Shown here piece after piece: positions 13,723-16,597 of a stretch of DNA of 16,597 nucleotides. Source of the DNA: Clostridiaceae bacterium. Lineage in GTDB: Bacteria > Bacillota > Clostridia > Oscillospirales > Acutalibacteraceae. The notes beneath the pieces were generated by a model, which was not told where the DNA came from, made no database searches, and saw only the letters and a list, made by a program, of their open reading frames with translations. How positions within the stretch are numbered: the stretch's first letter is position 1; the number at the start of each line of letters is the position of its first letter. The DNA is taken from positions 1 to 16,597 of the forward strand of contig JAEDKI010000021.1 of NCBI GenBank assembly GCA_016295895.1, in the 5' to 3' direction. A program made the position numbers and the translations under genes.

Positions 13723-14990
13723 TTCTGCAAAAGCTCCTGCATTGTTACATCTTCTTTTTCATAATGGGATTCGTATTTTTCCTGATAATAATTTTCAAGC
13801 TTGCTTTCCAACGAGCCGTCTGCGCCGATTGTTATAACCGTGCAGCCTCTTTGACTTCCGAGCTTGTAAATTCCGCTGTAAGCAAGGTAATCAACGCTGT
13901 AGGTGTAGTTGAGCCTGATGCCCTTATATTCAAGCGAGAAATTGTTGAGATGGTCGTGACCGCAGAAAACGGAATCCGTGCTTCCGAGCTCCTGCATTGT
14001 CTCAAAGAAATTGTCATCGTGCAGGCTGCAATAAACGATATCGCCCGATTCGCCCGCCGTTCCGTAAATGCTTTTTACATTCGCCGTGTCTTTATATCCG
14101 TTTTCTGCATATTCGATCCATGCTTCTCTGTATTCGCCGAACGGAATGTGGATGAATACCGATGAGGGAACTGTTTCGTGAAGATTTGCGTATTCAGCGG
14201 CTTTGGCAGGCTCCATTGCGGCAACCGTTTCCGAATTTTTGGCATTTATTTGTTTTACGGTTTCGGAATACCAATTGATCTGGTTTTCGTGAAGTCCGTC
14301 ATATTTCCACTCAATGCCGAAATAATCGCCGTCAATGTAGGAATGAGTGTCGAGAGTGAACAGCGAACGGGTGATTATTCCGTCGGAATTAACGATATTG
14401 AAAACCTGATTTCCGTATCCGTCAATTCCTTTAGCACCTTCTCTGAGCAGGCAATGCGGATATGCCGAATATAATTCGGTTATTTCCTCACGGTTAAAAT
14501 AGCTGTAGGCTTCGGTGTCATGATTGCCGAAAGAGGCTGTCCAATAAACGCCGAGATTCTCCATAAGCTCCGCAAAGAGTTTTGCACCCGATTTATTGTT
14601 GAATGTGCCCGCCTTAAACGGAACAGGGAAGGCGATATCGCCCGTAACAATAACGAAATCGGGCTTTTCGGCGGTTATCATTGCCGCAACTGCGTTGAGC
14701 GTCATTGCGTCCTTTTTTGCGGACATCCAGCCGCCGCCGAGATGCACATCGCTCATCTGCATAACTTTCATTTCACCGTCAAAATATATATTCCAATATC
14801 CGTCAGTGATGTTTTCTGCCTTTATCTGTTCGCATTCGGCGCTCGGGAAGCTGTTGGCTTTTTTGACATTGGTTTTGATAAGTGCGCCGTTAACGATTGC
14901 CGTTACTCCGCTTATCAGAACGATAATCACAAGAAATGATAATAAAATACGCTTAAAAATTTTTCCGCTTTTCTTTTCTTTATTCTTCAT
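13719..14990 (-). CDS. membrane-anchored calcineurin-like metallophosphoesterase
   Basis: This predicted extracytoplasmic phosphoesterase has 423 residues. A basic N-terminus is followed by one hydrophobic segment (about residues 14-34) without a clear cleavage or lipobox site, so it is likely a membrane anchor with the enzyme outside. The metal-site motifs are complete: SDVH (D81, H83), TGD (D118), GNHD (155-158), H281 in FIHIPFGEY, and GHDH (344-347). The start is ATG 14990, 5 nt after GGAGG; an ATG directly before it at 14993 is only 2 nt from the site. It is a divergent paralogue of the gene 68 nt upstream (shared HENQINWY/HQDQLDWY and GHDHxNxF segments). The patatin gene overlaps its stop. 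The substrate could be a phosphodiester, a nucleotide or a phosphomonoester. Confidence 0.9.
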   Translation of the reverse strand: MKNKEKKSGKIFKRILLSFLVIIVLISGVTAIVNGALIKTNVKKANSFPSAECEQIKAENITDGYWNIYFDGEMKVMQMSDVHLGGGWMSAKKDAMTLNAVAAMITAEKPDFVIVTGDIAFPVPFKAGTFNNKSGAKLFAELMENLGVYWTASFGNHDTEAYSYFNREEITELYSAYPHCLLREGAKGIDGYGNQVFNIVNSDGIITRSLFTLDTHSYIDGDYFGIEWKYDGLHENQINWYSETVKQINAKNSETVAAMEPAKAAEYANLHETVPSSVFIHIPFGEYREAWIEYAENGYKDTANVKSIYGTAGESGDIVYCSLHDDNFFETMQELGSTDSVFCGHDHLNNFSLEYKGIRLNYTYSVDYLAYSGIYKLGSQRGCTVITIGADGSLESKLENYYQEKYESHYEKEDVTMQELLQK

Positions 14991-15017
14991 CATTACCTCC
15001 GATTAATATAACAATAT

Positions 15018-15041
15018 GGCGCAGCAACAGAAGGCTGCGCC
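15018..15041 (-). terminator. hairpin between the two phosphoesterase genes, possible attenuator
   Basis: GGCGCAGC (15018-15025) pairs with GCTGCGCC (15034-15041) around 8 nt. On the minus strand it is followed by ATATTGTTATATT, which is AT-rich but lacks a clean U run. It could reduce transcription into the downstream gene or protect the upstream mRNA. Confidence 0.45.
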
Positions 15042-15058
15042 CATTGATAATCTGCCGA

Positions 15059-16237
15059 TTAAAGTGAAATTATAGAAACTGCTTTAAGGAAAAGATACTT
15101 GAAGAAAGCGGAAACTCTGTCAAGAAATTCGTTTTCACTGCCGAAGGCTATGAAACGCTGCTCGGCTGCTTCGTCACCCTTATAAAGCTCCTTATAGAAA
15201 ATGATTGAAGTATTGTAGGATGTATCGTTTTCGTTGATGTCAATGATTCTTGCTCCTCTGCAATCGTTGCCGTAGGAATTAAAGGTTACGCCGGGAGTGT
15301 TAACAAGGTCAATTCCTTTATAGTTAACTCTGAAGGTGTTGACATGGTCATGGCCGAAGAACATTGCAACAACATCGTCCTGCTGAATAAGCGTTTCAAA
15401 CTGACCGCTGTTGGTTTTTGAGGGGCAGGGGGCTTCATTAAGTTCGCCGCTGACAGTGTTTTCGGGGTTGAGAACATAGTATTTGCCGTCTCTTTCAACC
15501 GCTCCTTCGGTTCCTGCAGGAACTTCATTCAATGCGTCATAAATCTCGGGAACGATGATATGCTGGAACATCATTGAGGGAACGGGGTTTCCGCCGTTCT
15601 GAGCTTTAAGCTCGTTTGATGTTTTAACATACCAGTCAAGCTGATCCTGATGAACATAGTCATAACCGCCGTTAACCTCGTCAAAGGCATTTGAATCGAT
15701 CATCCAGAGATTATAGGCGATTTTGCTGCCGTCGCTTGAATAGATGGGCAGATTGTATGTTCCGCAGCCGTAAAGCTCGCTGTTGTCATCATTGCCGATA
15801 AAGCAACTGTAGCTTTGATACATTTCCATCTGTTCTTCTTTTGAAACAGCGATGTTCTGATCGTCATGGTTGCCGAAAACCATTGCAACGGGAACGCCTG
15901 CTTCCTCAAAAATCGACATATATTTGTCAATCGCTATCTTGACAAACGGTGTGTCGATTGCTTCAACGCCGATACCGCAAGAAGGGCCTCCGATGTTATC
16001 GCCTGTCAGAACGACAAGGTCGGGGTCAGCCTCTTTGACAGCGTCTCTGATAAAATCCTTGACAATGGGATGAAGAGCGGGACCGTCTTGAATATCCGAA
16101 ATCTGAAGAATCCGGAAGCTGCCGTCTTTGTTGAATTGAAGCTTGCCGTTGCCGTTAACATCCGCTGCGCCTGCGGGAATAAGAAGCGCACCGATGCACA
16201 GAACAAGAGCAAGCATGAGTGAAAGTGATTTTTTCAT
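15059..16237 (-). CDS. secreted calcineurin-like metallophosphoesterase
   Basis: This predicted secreted phosphoesterase has 392 residues. A Sec signal peptide occupies residues 1-24 (MKKSLS, hydrophobic core, cleavage near AGA-AD). The motifs are SDIQ (48-50, with Gln50 where the family usually has His), TGD (D80), GNHD (122-125), H226 in FQHIIVP, and GHDH (295-298). The last 22 residues (FLDRVSAFFKYLFLKAVSIISL) are strongly hydrophobic or amphipathic and may hold the protein at the membrane. The start is ATG 16237, 9 nt after AAAGGAG; the longer frame to 16273 runs through the ribosome site. A clear promoter lies upstream, making this the first gene of the phosphoesterase-phosphoesterase-patatin cluster. 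Confidence 0.9.
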   Translation of the reverse strand: MKKSLSLMLALVLCIGALLIPAGAADVNGNGKLQFNKDGSFRILQISDIQDGPALHPIVKDFIRDAVKEADPDLVVLTGDNIGGPSCGIGVEAIDTPFVKIAIDKYMSIFEEAGVPVAMVFGNHDDQNIAVSKEEQMEMYQSYSCFIGNDDNSELYGCGTYNLPIYSSDGSKIAYNLWMIDSNAFDEVNGGYDYVHQDQLDWYVKTSNELKAQNGGNPVPSMMFQHIIVPEIYDALNEVPAGTEGAVERDGKYYVLNPENTVSGELNEAPCPSKTNSGQFETLIQQDDVVAMFFGHDHVNTFRVNYKGIDLVNTPGVTFNSYGNDCRGARIIDINENDTSYNTSIIFYKELYKGDEAAEQRFIAFGSENEFLDRVSAFFKYLFLKAVSIISL

Positions 16238-16274
16238 TGCTGTTTTCTCCTTTGGTATTATTAATAGTAACATT

Positions 16275-16303
16275 ATTATAACATCTTAATTTTGAAACGG
16301 CAA
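16275..16303 (-). promoter_or_regulatory. sigma-A promoter for the phosphoesterase-patatin cluster
   Basis: On the minus strand, TTGCCG (16303-16298) and TATAAT (16280-16275) have a 17-nt spacer. The predicted start near 16268 is about 31 nt before the ATG at 16237. No other strong promoter is seen before the second phosphoesterase or patatin. Confidence 0.75.
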
Positions 16304-16478
16304 CGGAAAAATGCAATTCCATGTTTTGCACAAAAAAACGAAATTATTTTGGTGATAATGATAATATAAAAATATGAAAATCCTCCAAACGATAATTTCT
16401 TTCAAACAAAAAGCCGGCGAAATCAGCAACAGTTGAAATACTCACGAACGTAAACATCTGACCTGAACCAAAAATACG

Positions 16479-16511
16479 AAAAGCCGCCGAAGATTTCTCC
16501 ACAGCAGCTTT
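16479..16511 (-). terminator. rho-independent terminator of the gene at the window edge
   Basis: On the minus strand, AAAGCTGCTG pairs with CGGCGGCTTT (10 bp with two G-U pairs, 12-nt loop), and a TTTT run follows. It lies about 50 nt after the TAA at 16561-16559, the right place to end that transcript. Confidence 0.6.
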
Positions 16512-16558
16512 CCTTATTATTGAGTTATCCGATTATCAGTTCATTTGCCGGATCAAAG

Positions 16559-16597
16559 TTATTTGATACCGTTCTCATAAGCCTCGATCATCTTCTT
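16559..16597 (-). CDS. 3' end of an unidentified gene, cut by the window edge
   Basis: Only 12 codons and a TAA are visible: KKMIEAYENGIK. The tail looks like a plausible protein C-terminus, and a terminator hairpin follows about 50 nt downstream, which supports a real gene in this frame. Twelve residues are too few to name a family. Confidence 0.5.
   Translation of the reverse strand, partial: KKMIEAYENGIK

Noticed and set aside
16408..16491. Repeat of AAAAGCCGGCGAA and AAAAGCCGCCGAA in the right-hand gap
   Set aside because: The second copy is explained as the arm of a terminator; the first has only a weak 4-bp hairpin. Two short copies are not enough for a repeat family.
1..16597. CRISPR array, tRNA, rRNA, IS element or prophage
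   Set aside because: No regularly spaced repeats, cloverleaf, rRNA-like segment, transposase or integrase was seen on either strand.

Overview
The window looks like chromosomal DNA from a gut-type clostridial Firmicute (Oscillospirales/Ruminococcaceae-like; this is an inference from protein style, not a database result). The signs are moderate GC with AT-rich intergenic gaps, strong AGGAGG-type ribosome binding sites, several TTG/GTG starts, textbook sigma-A promoters with 17-nt spacers, and convergent gene pairs separated by long perfect hairpins. I see no rRNA, tRNA, IS element, phage gene or CRISPR array.

Left part (1-5363). A minus-strand pair encodes TcdA (tRNA t6A dehydratase) and, 2 nt downstream, a family-5 ABC-transporter lipoprotein. 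The lipoprotein reading frame is cut by a TAA codon and then continues in frame with family-like sequence to the window edge. Divergent from tcdA is a TetR-type regulator with its own promoter. It converges on a minus-strand operon in which a NUDIX hydrolase, carrying a degenerate pyrophosphatase-like N-terminal domain, is followed by a COG2426 small multidrug export-type membrane protein. Next comes an AraC-family regulator with a clear promoter and a very short leader.

Middle (5378-12620). A GPH/MelB-type sugar transporter lies on the minus strand, convergent with the AraC gene. A 393-nt gap with inverted repeats separates it from a five-gene plus-strand operon: pyridoxal/pyridoxamine kinase, thymidylate synthase, dihydrofolate reductase, a Gfo/Idh/MocA oxidoreductase and inorganic pyrophosphatase. 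ThyA and FolA form the dTMP/folate cycle. The kinase supplies PLP, the cofactor of serine hydroxymethyltransferase, which regenerates methylene-THF. The oxidoreductase has no obvious role there. A divergent IMP dehydrogenase follows from its own promoter, so the block is biased to nucleotide and cofactor metabolism.

Right part (12621-16597). Two hairpins that share a near-identical 22-bp palindrome follow guaB. They precede a minus-strand cluster: a secreted metallophosphoesterase, a membrane-anchored paralogue, and a patatin-like lipase whose start overlaps the anchored enzyme's stop (ATGA). This looks like a surface phosphoester/lipid-processing cluster. The last bases hold the 3' end of another minus-strand gene with its terminator.

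I did not find a clear new multi-gene system. The points most worth checking are the interrupted lipoprotein gene, the kinase without a normal start codon, the pyrophosphatase-like/NUDIX fusion, the paired palindromes after guaB, and the phosphoesterase-patatin cluster.
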